Part shown: piece after piece, positions 26,059-36,178 of the stretch
Numbering within the stretch: position 1 is the stretch's first letter
Layout of the letters: the number at the start of each line of letters is the position of its first letter
Source: Acidovorax sp. 107
Lineage (GTDB): Bacteria; Pseudomonadota; Gammaproteobacteria; Burkholderiales; Burkholderiaceae_C
Length of the DNA stretch: 64,000 nt
Direction: 5' to 3'
Assembly: GCF_003058055.1 (NCBI RefSeq)
Contig: NZ_QBTZ01000001.1
Location: 1,180,501-1,244,500 of the forward strand
Program-made: the position numbers and the translations under genes
Notes under the pieces: generated by a model
The model's database searches: none
Told to the model about the DNA's origin: nothing
The model's input: the letters and a program-made list of their open reading frames with translations, nothing else

Positions 26059-26796
26059 ATGACCCACCCCCACACCCCGTCCGCCTTCACCGACCCCGCC
26101 GCCGTCGCCCGATACGCCGAAGGCCCCCGCCGCAACGTGCCCGGCTACGACAGCCTGCTGCGCATGTCGCGCATCCTGCTGGCCGAGCGCGTGCCCGCCA
26201 ATGGCCGCGTGCTGGTGGTGGGCGCAGGCGGTGGGCTGGAGCTGGAAGACATGGCGCTGGCACACCCCGGCTGGCGGTTTGACGGCGTGGACCCCAGCCA
26301 GCCCATGCTGGGCCTGGCGGCGCAGCGGCTGCAAAGCGCGGGCGTGGCAGGCGACCGCGTGGCGCTGCACCACGGCTACGTGCAGAGCGCACCGGCCGGG
26401 CCGTTTGATGGCGCCACGTGCCTGCTGACTTTTCACTTTGTGCCGCGCGAGGAGCGCGTGCCCATGCTGGAGGAGATCCGGCGGCGGTTGAAGCCCGGCG
26501 CGCCGCTGGTGGTGGCGCATCTGAGCGTGGCGGATGGGGCAGGCCCTGGCGGTGAGGGCGAGACAGGGGAGCGCGATCTGTGGCTGTCGCGCTATGCCGC
26601 TTTTCAGGTGGCGTCCGGCGTGCCGCCGGAGCATGCTGCCAGGGCGCGGGACAAGGTGGCTGCGGAGCTGGCGGTGTTGATGCCGGAGGAGGATGAGGCT
26701 GTGCTTCGCGAGGCGGGGTTTGGCGATGTGCGGATGTTTTATATGGGGTTTGTGTTTAGGGGGTGGGTGGGGTTGTCGGACCTGGAGTATCAATAG
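26059..26796 (+). CDS. SAM-dependent class I methyltransferase
   Basis: 245-residue methyltransferase. Motif I is VLVVGAGGGLELE near 49-61, the SAM acidic loop FDGVDPSQPML near 73-83, and post-motif lines PFDGATCLLTFHFVP near 115-129 and LKPGAPLVVAHL near 144-155. The chain starts FTDPAAVARYAEG, a pattern seen in small-molecule methyltransferases. ATG 26059 is chosen; no strong Shine-Dalgarno is seen. It is monocistronic. Confidence 0.85.
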   Translation: MTHPHTPSAFTDPAAVARYAEGPRRNVPGYDSLLRMSRILLAERVPANGRVLVVGAGGGLELEDMALAHPGWRFDGVDPSQPMLGLAAQRLQSAGVAGDRVALHHGYVQSAPAGPFDGATCLLTFHFVPREERVPMLEEIRRRLKPGAPLVVAHLSVADGAGPGGEGETGERDLWLSRYAAFQVASGVPPEHAARARDKVAAELAVLMPEEDEAVLREAGFGDVRMFYMGFVFRGWVGLSDLEYQ

Positions 26797-27169
26797 CGAA
26801 AATCGGGCTCAGTGAGATCCGTTTTTGCCGACGATTTCAAGTCCGACAGCCTCCACGTTTTGCTGGCAATGGTAGTTGCCTTGCTAAAGTTCCGACCTGC
26901 CTGGGCGCGAGCGCATTGCCTATGACCCACTTCAGAAAAGGAACCATGGTCATTGAAATCTACATCTCGAACTGAGTGAGGTATGCACACCCAAGTTCAA
27001 GTGGCGGTTGATCGTCACGTCAATATCTAGGTCATTTCCATCCTGGGCTGAAATTCGTCTTTGGACGAACAGACACAGTAGCGCGTTGCGCTTCACCTCC
27101 AGCAATCAACCTGGTTTCAATCGTTAACTGCGAACCCCACGGGCAACCATCCCCCAACTTTTGAGAGCT
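26797..27169. other. Intergenic region with lower GC
   Basis: 373 bases with lower GC than the surrounding genes. Short open frames occur on both strands but none has coding character. I see no repeat or clear promoter. Confidence 0.6.
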
Positions 27170-27943
27170 ATGCAAGGAAAAATCAAAACATTTACCAGGG
27201 AAAAGGGCTTTGGCTTCATCAAGGGGGATGACGACAAGGACTATTTTTTTCACATCAATTCGTTTGTGCACTCGCCTCCCGAGGTATTGGGTGATGGGAG
27301 CGTTGTTTCCTTCGATCCGGTGCCCACCCCGAAGGGTTATCGGGCCGAACGCTGCAAGGTAGTTGAGCTGGTATCCATGGGTTATGAGGGACCAGGTTAC
27401 CTTGAGATTCTGATTTCCAAGACTGACACCATCAGAGGGTGGGAGCTGATTGAAGTCAGCGATTGGTTCATCTGCTCAATGACGACCAAGGACAAGCTCG
27501 CCGCAGAAGATCACATCAAGTTTCGGGCTGCATCGGTTGGTGGCAATGCTCTCATTGATTTTCGCTGCGAGCGCGAAACCGAGAGCGAGGGGAACTATAA
27601 GTACTCGGTCTTCACTTGTTACGGACGCCCAGCGTTCGCAGCAAGAAGGCGTGTAGGCGGTACTCTGGATGTGACTAACAGACTCACCATTAATATGCTG
27701 GCGCAGCGGCTGAAGCAGCAGCTCACCGATGAGCGCACTATGAATCTTCGCCAAATCAAAAGGATGTGGACAGTGCTGTCGGTCAGCATGATCGCATTGA
27801 TATTCGTGCTTGGCTATTTGGGATATCTGGGATTTGCTGCCGCGATCTGCGTGGCCCTGCTTATCTACGGAGCTTCTTTTGCGCGGAATCGCCGCGATAC
27901 CACCGGATGGCTGGCTAAGGTTCCTAAAGTCGACGCGTCGTAA
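27170..27943 (+). CDS. Cold-shock-domain membrane protein, possible YbjQ-like middle domain
   Basis: 257-residue fusion. Residues 1-65 are a cold-shock domain: GKIKTFTREKGFGFIKGDD holds RNP1 (KGFGFI), and YFFHINSF is RNP2. Residues about 75-170 (YLEILISKTDTIRGW ... VGGNALIDFRCE ... YGRPAFA) resemble the heavy-metal-binding/YbjQ fold, though this is weak. Residues about 205-235 form one or two membrane helices (VSMIALIFVLGYLGYLGFAA). The GC content is lower than neighbours and the gap on both sides is long, suggesting acquired DNA. ATG 27170 is chosen over TTG 27161. An RNA/DNA-binding domain tethered to the membrane is inferred. Confidence 0.78.
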   Translation: MQGKIKTFTREKGFGFIKGDDDKDYFFHINSFVHSPPEVLGDGSVVSFDPVPTPKGYRAERCKVVELVSMGYEGPGYLEILISKTDTIRGWELIEVSDWFICSMTTKDKLAAEDHIKFRAASVGGNALIDFRCERETESEGNYKYSVFTCYGRPAFAARRRVGGTLDVTNRLTINMLAQRLKQQLTDERTMNLRQIKRMWTVLSVSMIALIFVLGYLGYLGFAAAICVALLIYGASFARNRRDTTGWLAKVPKVDAS

Positions 27944-28008
27944 CCGACCGTTTAGCGGCAAGCCCAAGCTTAGTGATTAGCGCTCCACGGTCGGATATCT
28001 CAACTTTC

Positions 28009-28021
28009 ACCTAAATTAGGT
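28009..28021. promoter_or_regulatory. Palindrome upstream of the ROK repressor gene
   Basis: ACCTAA-A-TTAGGT, a perfect 6-bp inverted repeat around one base, 100 bases upstream of the ROK start and beyond the stop of the cold-shock-domain gene. It is a candidate operator for the ROK repressor or a promoter element. Confidence 0.35.
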
Positions 28022-28120
28022 CAAAGTTCAGTCTTGCCCGGCCAAAGTAGACCGCATAGCATCCCTGTCAAGCACCCACTCCCATGAGGTGCTGCACAAA
28101 AACATGACAGGAGACAAGCC

Positions 28121-29365
28121 TTGCCATCCACCCGCTGGAGTCACTGCGGCGCCGAAGATCTGGGCGTCTTGCAGACCATCTTCTGGTCCGCAGGTGCGTC
28201 GCGCAATGCGCTGGCGCAGCGCCTGGCCTATTCCAAGAGCAAGGCCAACGCCATGGTCGCGGCGCTGCTGGACGAAGGCCTGCTCGACGAGGTGGGCCTG
28301 CAGGAATCTTCTGGCGGCCGGCGGGCCGAGACCCTTCGATTGAGCGAAACCCTGGGCGTGGTGATTGGTGCCGACCTGGGCGCGACCAGCATGCAAATCG
28401 CCGTCATGCGGCCCGACATGACGGTGCTGGCGCGGCACCGCGAGCCCATTGATGTGCGCCAGGGGCCGGGCGTGATCCTGGCGCGGGTGCGGGGGCTGAT
28501 GCGCGAGCTGTTGGCGCGCTGCGGGCTGGCCCCCAGCCAGGTGATTGCCATTGGCATGGGCGTGCCGGGGCCGGTGGATTTTGAAAGCGGGCAGCTCGTC
28601 AACCCGCCGCTGATGCCCGACTGGGACGGCTTTTCGATCCGCGACTACCTGCGCGAGGCGTTTGCCGCGCCGGTGTTTGTGGACAACGATGTGAACCTGA
28701 TGGCGCTGGGCGAGATGTACCGGCTGCAGCGCAATCTGCCCAACTTTCTGGTCATCAAGGTGGGCACGGGCATTGGCTGCGGCATCGTGTGCCACGGGCA
28801 GGTGTACCGGGGCGCCAATGGCTCGGCGGGGGACGTGGGCCACATCTGTGTGGACCAGCACGGCCCGCGCTGCCACTGCGGCAACCAGGGCTGTGTGGAG
28901 GCCATGGCCGCAGCGCCCGCCATGGCGCGTATGGCCATCGAGGCCGCGCAGCGCGGCGAAAGCGCGCTGCTGGCCGAGCGGCTGCAAAGCACGGGCACGC
29001 TGACCATTGAAGACGTGGCCCAGGCCAGCCGCACGGGCGATGTGGCGGCCAACGCCATCATCCAGCGCGCGGGCAGCCTGGTGGGGCAGATGCTGGCGTC
29101 CATCGTCAACTTCTTCAACCCGTCGCATGTGTTCATTGCGGGGCGGGTGACGGACATGGGGCCGCTGTTCCTCGCGTCAGTGCGGCAGAGCGTGTACCAC
29201 CGGTCGTTGGCGCTGTCTACGCGGCACCTGGAGATTCAATACGCGCCGCTGGCCGACGATGCGGGCGTGGTGGGTGCGGGGGTGCTGGCGATGCAGGAGA
29301 GCCTGTCGCGTGCGGGCTCTGTGGCGGGTGCGGGCACAGGCGCTGGTGTGGGGGCTGTGCGATGA
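28121..29365 (+). CDS. ROK-family transcriptional repressor (NagC/XylR type)
   Basis: 414-residue ROK protein with an N-terminal winged helix (RNALAQRLAYSKSKANAMVAA near 29-49) and a sugar-kinase-like domain. DLGATSMQIAV (near 85-95) is the phosphate-1 loop; GIGCGIV (near 221-227) and the zinc motif CHCGNQGC (near 249-256) are diagnostic. The start is TTG 28121 with a good Shine-Dalgarno (CAGGAGA); no in-frame ATG near it is better. It overlaps the ABC ATPase gene as ATGA, so the repressor and its transporter are translationally coupled. The effector is likely the sugar imported. Confidence 0.9.
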   Translation: MPSTRWSHCGAEDLGVLQTIFWSAGASRNALAQRLAYSKSKANAMVAALLDEGLLDEVGLQESSGGRRAETLRLSETLGVVIGADLGATSMQIAVMRPDMTVLARHREPIDVRQGPGVILARVRGLMRELLARCGLAPSQVIAIGMGVPGPVDFESGQLVNPPLMPDWDGFSIRDYLREAFAAPVFVDNDVNLMALGEMYRLQRNLPNFLVIKVGTGIGCGIVCHGQVYRGANGSAGDVGHICVDQHGPRCHCGNQGCVEAMAAAPAMARMAIEAAQRGESALLAERLQSTGTLTIEDVAQASRTGDVAANAIIQRAGSLVGQMLASIVNFFNPSHVFIAGRVTDMGPLFLASVRQSVYHRSLALSTRHLEIQYAPLADDAGVVGAGVLAMQESLSRAGSVAGAGTGAGVGAVR

Positions 29366-30852
29366 GCGTGGCCGTCGAGTTCCGGAACGTGACCAAGGAG
29401 TTTGGCCCGGTGCGCGTGCTGCACGGGGTGGACTTTGCGCTGCAGCCGGGCCGCGTGTACGGCCTGCTGGGCGAAAACGGCGCGGGCAAGTCCACGCTGA
29501 TGAAAATTCTGGCGGGTTACGAGAGCCAGACCACCGGCGAGGTGGTGGTGGACGGCGCGGTACGCGCCCCGGGCGGCGGATCGCGCGCGGCCGAGGCGCA
29601 GGGCATTGTGTTGATCCACCAGGAGTTCAACCTGGCGGACGACCTGACGATTGCGCAGAACATCTTTCTGGGCCATGAGATCAAGCGCGGGCTCTTTCTG
29701 GATGACAAGGCGATGCGCGAGAAGACGCGCGAGGCGCTTGCCAAAGTGGGCCTGCCGCTGGACCCCGACACGCGGGTGCGAAAGCTCATCGTGGCCGAAA
29801 AACAGCTGGTGGAGATTGCCCGCGCGCTGGCCCGCAATGCGCGCCTGCTCATCATGGACGAGCCCACCGCTACGCTGACCCCCGGCGAAACAGAGCGCCT
29901 GTTTGCGCTGATGGCCGGGCTGAAGGCCGCAGGCGTGACCATCATCTACATATCGCACAAGCTCGACGAGGTGGAGCGCGCCACCGACGAGGTGGTGGTG
30001 ATGCGCGATGGCCTGCTGGTGGCGCGCGAGCCCACGGCCAGTGTGACGCGGCGGCAGATGGCCAACCTGATGGTGGGGCGTGAGCTGGCGGACTTGTTTC
30101 CGCCCAAGCTGCCTGCGCCGGAGGGGGGCGCACCGGCCATCCAAGTGCGCGGCCTCACGGTGCCGGGCTGGGCGGAAGAAATTGGCTTTGAGGTGCGGCG
30201 CGGCGAGATTCTGGGGTTTGCAGGCTTGGTGGGGGCGGGACGCACTGAGCTGTTTGAAGGCTTGCTGGGCCTGCGCCCGCGCACGGCGGGCACGGTGGAG
30301 ATAGCGGGCCAGCCCGTGCAGCTGAAAAGCCCGCGCGATGCTGCGCGCCATGGCCTGACGTACCTGAGCGAAGACCGCAAGGGCAAGGGCCTGCATGTGC
30401 ACTTTGGCCTGCGGCCCAACCTGACGCTGATGGCGCTGGAGCGCTACGCCAAGCCTTGGCTTGACCCGGCCGCCGAGCAGGCTGCGCTGCGCGATGCGGT
30501 GCAGGAGTTCGGCATTCGCACCGGCTCACTCGATGTGCGCGCGTCGTCGCTATCGGGCGGCAATCAGCAAAAGCTGGCGCTGGCCAAGGTGCTGCACCCC
30601 GGCCCCAGCGTGGTGGTGCTGGACGAGCCCACGCGCGGCGTGGACGTGGGCGCCAAGCGCGAGATCTATCACCTGGTGCAACGCCTGGCAGAGCAGGGGC
30701 TTGCGGTGGTGGTGATTTCGTCTGAACTGATGGAGCTGATTGGCCTGTGCCACCGCGTGGCGGTGATGCGCGCCGGGCGGCTGCAGACCACGCTGCAAGC
30801 ACCGCATTTGACCGAAGAGGAGTTGATCGCCCATGCCACAGGCACCCGTTAA
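29362..30852 (+). CDS. Sugar ABC transporter ATPase, two domains (RbsA type)
   Basis: 496-residue ATPase of the carbohydrate uptake transporter 2 (CUT2) family. The first domain has Walker [10 protein letters not shown] near 37-45 and Walker [12 protein letters not shown]; the second has the usual degenerate P-loop [14 protein letters not shown] near 289-302, with [15 protein letters not shown] and [15 protein letters not shown] near its end. Starts inside the ROK gene (ATGA) and ends inside the permease gene (20-base overlap). Energises import of an undefined monosaccharide or polyol. Confidence 0.94.
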   Translation: MSVAVEFRNVTKEFGPVRVLHGVDFALQPGRVYGLLGENGAGKSTLMKILAGYESQTTGEVVVDGAVRAPGGGSRAAEAQGIVLIHQEFNLADDLTIAQNIFLGHEIKRGLFLDDKAMREKTREALAKVGLPLDPDTRVRKLIVAEKQLVEIARALARNARLLIMDEPTATLTPGETERLFALMAGLKAAGVTIIYISHKLDEVERATDEVVVMRDGLLVAREPTASVTRRQMANLMVGRELADLFPPKLPAPEGGAPAIQVRGLTVPGWAEEIGFEVRRGEILGFAGLVGAGRTELFEGLLGLRPRTAGTVEIAGQPVQLKSPRDAARHGLTYLSEDRKGKGLHVHFGLRPNLTLMALERYAKPWLDPAAEQAALRDAVQEFGIRTGSLDVRASSLSGGNQQKLALAKVLHPGPSVVVLDEPTRGVDVGAKREIYHLVQRLAEQGLAVVVISSELMELIGLCHRVAVMRAGRLQTTLQAPHLTEEELIAHATGTR

Positions 30853-31894
30853 CGTACCGGCTGAAAACGCCGCAGCCCCGCAGGCAGGCGGCAGCCGCCA
30901 TGCTGCCGCCACCGCTGCGGGAGCCACGGGCGTCAGCGCCTGGTGGGGCAAGCTGCACGGCCTGGGCCCGGTCATTGGTCTGGTGCTGCTGTGCATTGCG
31001 GGCACGCTGCTCAACAGCAACTTCGCCACGTATGACAACGTGATGAACGTGCTCACCCGCACGGCCTTCATCGGCATCATCGCGGTGGGCATGTGCTTCG
31101 TCATCATCTCGGGCGGCATCGATTTGTCGGTGGGGTCGATGGCGGCGCTGATCGCGGGCTCGGTCATCCTGTTCATGAACGCGATGGCGCCCGTGCTGGG
31201 CTCGCCCATGGCGGCCGTGGTGGTGGGCATGCTGCTGGCGGTGGTGCTGGGCGCGGTGTTCGGGCTGGTGCATGGGCTGCTTATCACCAAGGGGCGCATC
31301 GAGCCCTTCATCGTGACGCTGGGCACGCTGGGCATCTTCCGCGCGTATCTCACGTACTTCTCCAACGGCGGCGCGATCACGCTGGAGAACGACCTGTCGG
31401 ACCTCTACAGCCCGGTGTATTACGCCAACCTGCTGGGTGTGCCGATTCCGGTCTGGGTCTTCTTGCTGGTGGCTGTCATCGGAGGTGTGATCCTGAATCG
31501 CACAGCCTATGGCCGCTATGTGCAGGCCATCGGCTCCAACGAGCAGGTGGCGCAGTACGCGGCGGTGGATGTGCACAAGATGAAGATCCTCACGTACATG
31601 CTGCTGGGTGTGTGCGTGGGCATCGCCACGCTGCTGTACGTGCCGCGCCTGGGCTCGGCATCGCCCACCACAGGGCTGCTGTGGGAGCTGGAGGCGATTG
31701 CCGCTGTCATCGTGGGCGGCACCGTGTTGAAGGGCGGGGCGGGCAGCATCACCGGCACGGTGGTGGGCGCGATCCTGCTCTCGGTCATCAGCAACATCCT
31801 CAACCTCACCAGCATCATCAGCGTGTACCTGAATGCGGCGGTGCAGGGGTTCGTGATCATTGCGGTGGCCTTCATGCAAAGGGGCAAGCGGTGA
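30833..31894 (+). CDS. Sugar ABC transporter permease (RbsC type)
   Basis: 353-residue membrane protein of the RbsC/BPD_transp_2 family, about ten predicted helices after an Ala-rich cytoplasmic N-terminal tail of about 40 residues. Signatures include [20 protein letters not shown] near 98-117 and [20 protein letters not shown] near 282-301, the latter typical of CUT2 permeases. It overlaps the ATPase gene by 20 bases. Confidence 0.93.
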   Translation: MPQAPVNVPAENAAAPQAGGSRHAAATAAGATGVSAWWGKLHGLGPVIGLVLLCIAGTLLNSNFATYDNVMNVLTRTAFIGIIAVGMCFVIISGGIDLSVGSMAALIAGSVILFMNAMAPVLGSPMAAVVVGMLLAVVLGAVFGLVHGLLITKGRIEPFIVTLGTLGIFRAYLTYFSNGGAITLENDLSDLYSPVYYANLLGVPIPVWVFLLVAVIGGVILNRTAYGRYVQAIGSNEQVAQYAAVDVHKMKILTYMLLGVCVGIATLLYVPRLGSASPTTGLLWELEAIAAVIVGGTVLKGGAGSITGTVVGAILLSVISNILNLTSIISVYLNAAVQGFVIIAVAFMQRGKR

Positions 31895-32087
31895 CGGAGT
31901 GGCCGGAACAACTCTCCTGGCGTTGTTGCTGTGTCTTGCCGTGCTACTCGCACTGTCTGCGACACAGCGCCTAGCCAGGACCGCTTCGCTGAGTTTTCCA
32001 GCCACTCTTTGCGTGCATTTGTTTTTCAAGGTGTTCCCCAGCCGGCCAGCTTCCATGGCCATATTCCAAAGCAACAGGAGACAACGC

Positions 32088-33068
32088 ATGAACAGCCAAC
32101 TTTCTTCATTCACCCGCCGCCTGGCCTTGTCGGCCGTGGGCGCGGCCGCGCTCGCATTGGCCGCCCCCGCCATGGCGCAGGCCAACAAGACGGTGGTGGG
32201 AGTGGCCATTCCATCGGCCACGCACGGCTTCACGGGCGGCATCGTGTACTGGGCCAACCAGGCCAAGAAGGATCTGGAGAAGGCCCACCCCGGCCTGCAG
32301 GTGATCGTGAAGACCGCAGGCGGCGCGCCCGAGCAGGCCAACCAGCTGCAGGATTTGGTCACGGTGAACAAGATCAACGCGCTCGTCATCTTCCCGTTTG
32401 AATCGGCCGCGCTGACCAAGCCCGTGGCGCAGCTCAAGGCCAAGGGCGTGTACGTGACGGTGGTGGACCGGGGCCTGACCGACACCAGCGCGCAGGACGC
32501 GTATGTGGCGGGTGACAACACCGCGTTCGGCAAGATTCCGGCCGAGTACATCGCCAAGGCGCTGGGCGGCAAGGGCAACGTGGTGGCCATGCGCGGCATT
32601 GCGACCACGCTGGACAACGAGCGCATGGATGCGTTCAACAGCGTGCTGAAGAACCACCCCGGCATCAAGCTGCTGGACGCCAAGTACGCCAACTGGAACC
32701 GCGACGATGCCTTCAAGGTGATGCAGGACTATCTGACCCGCTTCCCGCAGATCGATGCGGTGTGGGCGGCCGACGACGACATGGCCGTGGGCGTGCTCAA
32801 GGCCATCGAACAAGCCAAGCGCAAGGACATCAAGCTGGTGTTCGGCGGCGCGGGCGCCAAGGGCATGATCAAGACGCTGATGGACGGCAGCAACCCTCTT
32901 ATCCAGGCCAATGTGTCGTACAGCCCCAAGTTCATCTACGACTCGATCAAGCTCACGGCCGAGGCGCGCATCAAGGGCGAGAAGCTGCCGGCCAACACCA
33001 TCATTCCGTCGGTGCTGATCACCAAGGAAACGGCGAAGGACTTTTACTTCCCCGATTCGCCGTTTTGA
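32088..33068 (+). CDS. Periplasmic sugar-binding protein (RbsB type)
   Basis: 326-residue binding protein of the Peripla_BP_4 family. Signal peptide to about residue 30 (AMA|QANK). The ligand-site segments are [18 protein letters not shown] near 35-52, [15 protein letters not shown] near 103-117 and [15 protein letters not shown] near 225-239. The hinge and pocket resemble ribose/inositol-type proteins but I cannot name the ligand. ATG 32088 follows ACAGGAGA. A 193-base gap separates it from the permease; that gap carries an in-frame hydrophobic reading but no ribosome site and I do not call it. Confidence 0.9.
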   Translation: MNSQLSSFTRRLALSAVGAAALALAAPAMAQANKTVVGVAIPSATHGFTGGIVYWANQAKKDLEKAHPGLQVIVKTAGGAPEQANQLQDLVTVNKINALVIFPFESAALTKPVAQLKAKGVYVTVVDRGLTDTSAQDAYVAGDNTAFGKIPAEYIAKALGGKGNVVAMRGIATTLDNERMDAFNSVLKNHPGIKLLDAKYANWNRDDAFKVMQDYLTRFPQIDAVWAADDDMAVGVLKAIEQAKRKDIKLVFGGAGAKGMIKTLMDGSNPLIQANVSYSPKFIYDSIKLTAEARIKGEKLPANTIIPSVLITKETAKDFYFPDSPF

Positions 33069-33078
33069 TTCGGACAAC

Positions 33079-33190
33079 CCCCTGAGTCGCTTCGCGCCTT
33101 CCCCCTTCTCTCGAACTACTGCGTAGTTCGGGAAGGGGGACACCGCCAGCGCGGCGGAGCGGCCCTTGCGCGGCGGTCCTGGCCTAGGCC
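33079..33190. repeat. GC-rich intergenic palindromic repeat (REP-like)
   Basis: CCTTCCCCCTT ... GGGAAGGGGG arms (about 33098-33140) flank the palindrome GAACTAC-TGC-GTAGTTC, followed by GCCAGCGCGGCGGAGCGGCC. I recall blocks of this type as common between genes in Comamonadaceae; that is from memory and unverified here. It sits between the binding-protein and isomerase genes and could fold as a transcript-stabilising or terminating hairpin. Confidence 0.5.
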
Positions 33191-33240
33191 ACGCGAGAAC
33201 GACCACCTTAGCCCTAACTGCCAATCGCCCTGGAGTCCCC

Positions 33241-34251
33241 ATGCCAAGACCCGTCACCCTCTTCACTGGCCAGTGGGCCGACCTGCCTTTGGCTGAACTC
33301 GCGCCCTTGGCCAAAAGCATGGGCTACGACGGCCTGGAACTGGCCTGCTGGGGCGATCATTTCAACGTGCAAGAGGCGCTGTCGTCGCCCCAGTACGTCA
33401 AAGACAAACACGCACTGCTGGCCCAGCATGGCCTGCAGTGTTTTGCCATCGGCAACCACCTGGTGGGCCAGGCCGTGTGCGATCTGATTGACGAGCGCCA
33501 CCAATCCATCCTGCCGCCGCATGTGTGGGGCAACGGTGAACCCGAGGGCGTGCGCCAGCGCGCAGCGGCCGAGCTGGCCGATACGGCGCGCGCGGCCGCA
33601 GCGTTCGGCGTGAAGACGGTCACGGGCTTCACGGGCTCGTCGGTGTGGCATTCGATCTATGCCTTCCCGCCCACCACGCAGGACTATTGGGACAAGGGCT
33701 TTGCCGACTTCGCCAAACGCTTCGGCCCCATCCTCGATGTGTTCGAGCAGCACGATATCAACTTTGCGCTCGAAGTGCACCCCACCGAGATCGCGTTCGA
33801 CATCGCCTCGGCCGAGCGCGCGATTGCGGCGGTGGGAGGCAACAAACGCTTCGGCTTCAATTACGACCCGAGCCACCTGGCCTACCAGGGCGTGGACTAC
33901 ATCAAGTTCATCCGCCAGTTTGGCAATCGCATCTACAACGCCCACATGAAGGACGTGTGGTGGGGCAAGGGCGACGGCACGGTGGGCGTGTTCGGCGGGC
34001 ACACCAGCTTTGGCGACGCGCGGCGGAACTGGGACTTTCGCAGCGTGGGGCGCGGGATGATCGATTTCGAATCCATCATCGTTGCGCTCAACGACACCGG
34101 CTACCAGGGCCCGCTCTCGGTGGAGTGGGAAGACAGCCGCATGGACCGTGTGCACGGTGCGACCGAGAGCGCGGCGTTCTGCAAGCGGCTGGATTTCAAG
34201 CCCGCCGCCGGTGCGTTTGACGCCGTCTTTGTGCGCGACAAGCAGGCCTAG
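33241..34251 (+). CDS. Sugar phosphate isomerase/epimerase (AP endonuclease 2-like TIM barrel)
   Basis: 336-residue TIM-barrel protein of the xylose-isomerase-like superfamily. Metal-ligand positions are suggested by HPTEIAFD (Glu, near 181-188), [11 protein letters not shown] (Asp-x-x-His, near 208-218), NAHMKDVWW (His-x-x-Asp, near 234-242) and SVEWEDSR (Glu, near 293-300). Such enzymes epimerise or isomerise keto- or inositol-type sugars. ATG 33241 is preceded by CTGGAG. Next gene is the oxidoreductase, 55 bases on. Confidence 0.9.
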   Translation: MPRPVTLFTGQWADLPLAELAPLAKSMGYDGLELACWGDHFNVQEALSSPQYVKDKHALLAQHGLQCFAIGNHLVGQAVCDLIDERHQSILPPHVWGNGEPEGVRQRAAAELADTARAAAAFGVKTVTGFTGSSVWHSIYAFPPTTQDYWDKGFADFAKRFGPILDVFEQHDINFALEVHPTEIAFDIASAERAIAAVGGNKRFGFNYDPSHLAYQGVDYIKFIRQFGNRIYNAHMKDVWWGKGDGTVGVFGGHTSFGDARRNWDFRSVGRGMIDFESIIVALNDTGYQGPLSVEWEDSRMDRVHGATESAAFCKRLDFKPAAGAFDAVFVRDKQA

Positions 34252-34306
34252 CCGCTGCCCATTTCTGAACCCCATAACAACAACACAGCGAGCAAAGGCG
34301 TTTCGT

Positions 34307-35470
34307 ATGTCCAGTCCCCAAAAGCTCCGCTACGCCATGGTCGGTGGCGGCCACGGCGCGTTCATCGGCGCGGTGCACCGCAAGGCGATGGCGCTCGACG
34401 GCCAGTTCGAGCTGGTGGCCGGCGCGCTGTCATCCTCGCCCGAGCGGGCCCGCGCATCGGGCGCCGAGCTGGGCCTGGCAGACGACCGCAACCACGGCAG
34501 TTGGCAGGACCTGCTGGCCGACGAGCTGCGCCGCTCCGCGCATGAGCGCATCGACCTGGTGAGCATCGTCACCCCCAACCATGTGCACCACCCGGTGGCG
34601 CTGGCGTTTGTGCAGGCGGGCTTTCATGTGGTGTGCGACAAGCCGCTGGTGCACACCAGCGTGCAGGCCGACGAGCTGGTGGCGGCCGTGAAAAAGGCAG
34701 GCACCGTGTTCGGCGTGACCTACAACTACACCGGCTACCCCATGGTGCGCGAGGCGCGGCACCTGGTGCACAGCGGTGCGCTGGGCACACTGCGCAAGAT
34801 CACCATCGAATACAACCAGGGCTGGCTGGCCACGGCGGTGGAAGAGGGCGGCGCCAACAAACAGGCCGACTGGCGGCTGGACCCGGCGCGCAGCGGCAGC
34901 GCAGGCACGCTGGGCGACATCGGGTCACACGCCGAGAACCTGGCCGCCACCGTCACCGGCCAGCACCCCGCCTGGGTGTGCGCCGACCTCACCACCTTTG
35001 GCGCCGGGCGCAGGCTGGACGACGACGCCCAGCTGCTGCTGCGCTACGACAGCGGCGCGCGTGGCTTCATCGTGGCGTCGCAGGTGGCGGGGGGGCTGGA
35101 GAACGACCTGCGCCTGCAGGTGTCGGGCACGCTGGGCACCATCACCTGGCGGCAGGAAGAACCCAACCAGCTCATCCACTCCCCCGTGGACGGCCCGCGC
35201 CGCATCCTCACGCGCGGCTCACCCTGGCTCAGCCCGGCCGCGCTGCGCGCAGGGCGCATTCCGGCGGGCCACCCGGAGGCCTTCATCGAAGCGTTCGCCA
35301 ACGTCTACCTGGGAGTGGCCGCCGACATCCGCGCACGGCAGGCAGGCACGGCGGCCGACCCACTGCACGCCGACTACCCGCGCGTGGAAGACGGCGCACG
35401 CGGCGTGCGCTTCATCGAGCGGGTGGTGGCGTCAGCGGCCAGTGAGCAGAAGTGGACGGCGGTCGTCTGA
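34307..35470 (+). CDS. Gfo/Idh/MocA-family NAD(P)-dependent oxidoreductase
   Basis: 387-residue oxidoreductase. The Rossmann start is [20 protein letters not shown] near 8-27, the nicotinamide-site CDKPLVHT (EKP-like) lies near 111-118, and the C-terminal domain holds [11 protein letters not shown] near 203-213, which supplies the catalytic His. The family oxidises sugars, inositols or glycosides. Together with the isomerase and the ABC importer this forms a sugar or polyol catabolic operon. Confidence 0.92.
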   Translation: MSSPQKLRYAMVGGGHGAFIGAVHRKAMALDGQFELVAGALSSSPERARASGAELGLADDRNHGSWQDLLADELRRSAHERIDLVSIVTPNHVHHPVALAFVQAGFHVVCDKPLVHTSVQADELVAAVKKAGTVFGVTYNYTGYPMVREARHLVHSGALGTLRKITIEYNQGWLATAVEEGGANKQADWRLDPARSGSAGTLGDIGSHAENLAATVTGQHPAWVCADLTTFGAGRRLDDDAQLLLRYDSGARGFIVASQVAGGLENDLRLQVSGTLGTITWRQEEPNQLIHSPVDGPRRILTRGSPWLSPAALRAGRIPAGHPEAFIEAFANVYLGVAADIRARQAGTAADPLHADYPRVEDGARGVRFIERVVASAASEQKWTAVV

Positions 35471-36178
35471 GCCGCAGTAGTTGCCGGCCCCAAAAATCGC
35501 CGCGCGGTCGCGCGCGCTAGCTGCTCGCACGCCCCACTGAAGTTGGGGTTACGTGCTGGGCGGCACGCGCCGTTGAACACGGTGTGGGTTCGACGCAGTC
35601 CATTGCAAGCGCGCGGCTTGCGGGGGCATGCCGTGTCGGCGTCTCGTCCGCAGCGCAGCCTGATCCTGACGCCTGGTGGGTCAAGGCCTTCGAGCGCATC
35701 AAAAGCAGCCTTCCGCAGAGGCGCGCAACAACGTCTGCGCGTCCGGTGCATGCAATGGCCTCCGATGAGGCAGCAGGCCAGTAGCCAACCGATTTTTTAC
35801 CTAGCAAAAACCCTCAAAAGTCCTGATTTTTTAAATAGCAAATTCCTATTGAAATCTGCGACTAATTGTTTGTTTTTGTTGCTGTTGTGTCACTAATACA
35901 TACGCACTATGGCTATGCGGGATCACTTGCGCGATGCTTGCGCACCGTTTTTTGAAAACAGTCAGTAAACAAAATTTGGCAATAAGTCATTGATTTGTAT
36001 GAAGAATCGATGCGAAAAATTTGGCATCGATCGCTACAAATCGGAGGCTGCAGACGTTCGCAGCGTGGCGGTCAGAGGGTGCGAAACGCGCCTTTTGTTG
36101 GTGTCATTTTTTAATTGTTTACTTTCGTTACGTTTAGTAGTCTGCGCGCTCACTCTTTTTTCAACGCCTGAGGAAATC
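35471..36178. promoter_or_regulatory. AT-rich leader upstream of the pilus operon
   Basis: 708 bases without a supported gene. The first half (to about 35780) is GC-rich and shows no coding evidence. From about 35790 the sequence is strikingly AT-rich for this genome, ending 30 bases before the first pilin. It contains an 11-bp direct repeat AAAATTTGGCA (35971-35981 and 36016-36026) and CTTGCGC twice with an 11-base period (35926-35932, 35937-35943). These could be binding sites for a regulator of pilin expression. I could not identify a confident -10/-35 or sigma-54 pair. Confidence 0.5.

Noticed and set aside
26763..26990. Short frames of about 66-70 residues after the methyltransferase
   Set aside because: No ribosome site; mixed composition; overlapping on both strands.
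31895..32087. Hydrophobic in-frame extension before the sugar-binding protein
   Set aside because: It contains a helix-like [20 protein letters not shown] stretch but no ribosome site, and the chosen ATG 32088 has a strong one with its own signal peptide. It may be a decayed piece.
30155..32716. Very long open frame (853 codons) on the minus strand across the sugar transporter genes
   Set aside because: It runs opposite three clear genes, is Arg/Ala/Pro-rich and has no recognisable motif or ribosome site; it is a by-product of GC-rich third positions.
35517..35807. Short frames on both strands in the gap before the first pilin
   Set aside because: Low-complexity, overlapping each other on opposite strands, without start signals or similarity to anything I know.
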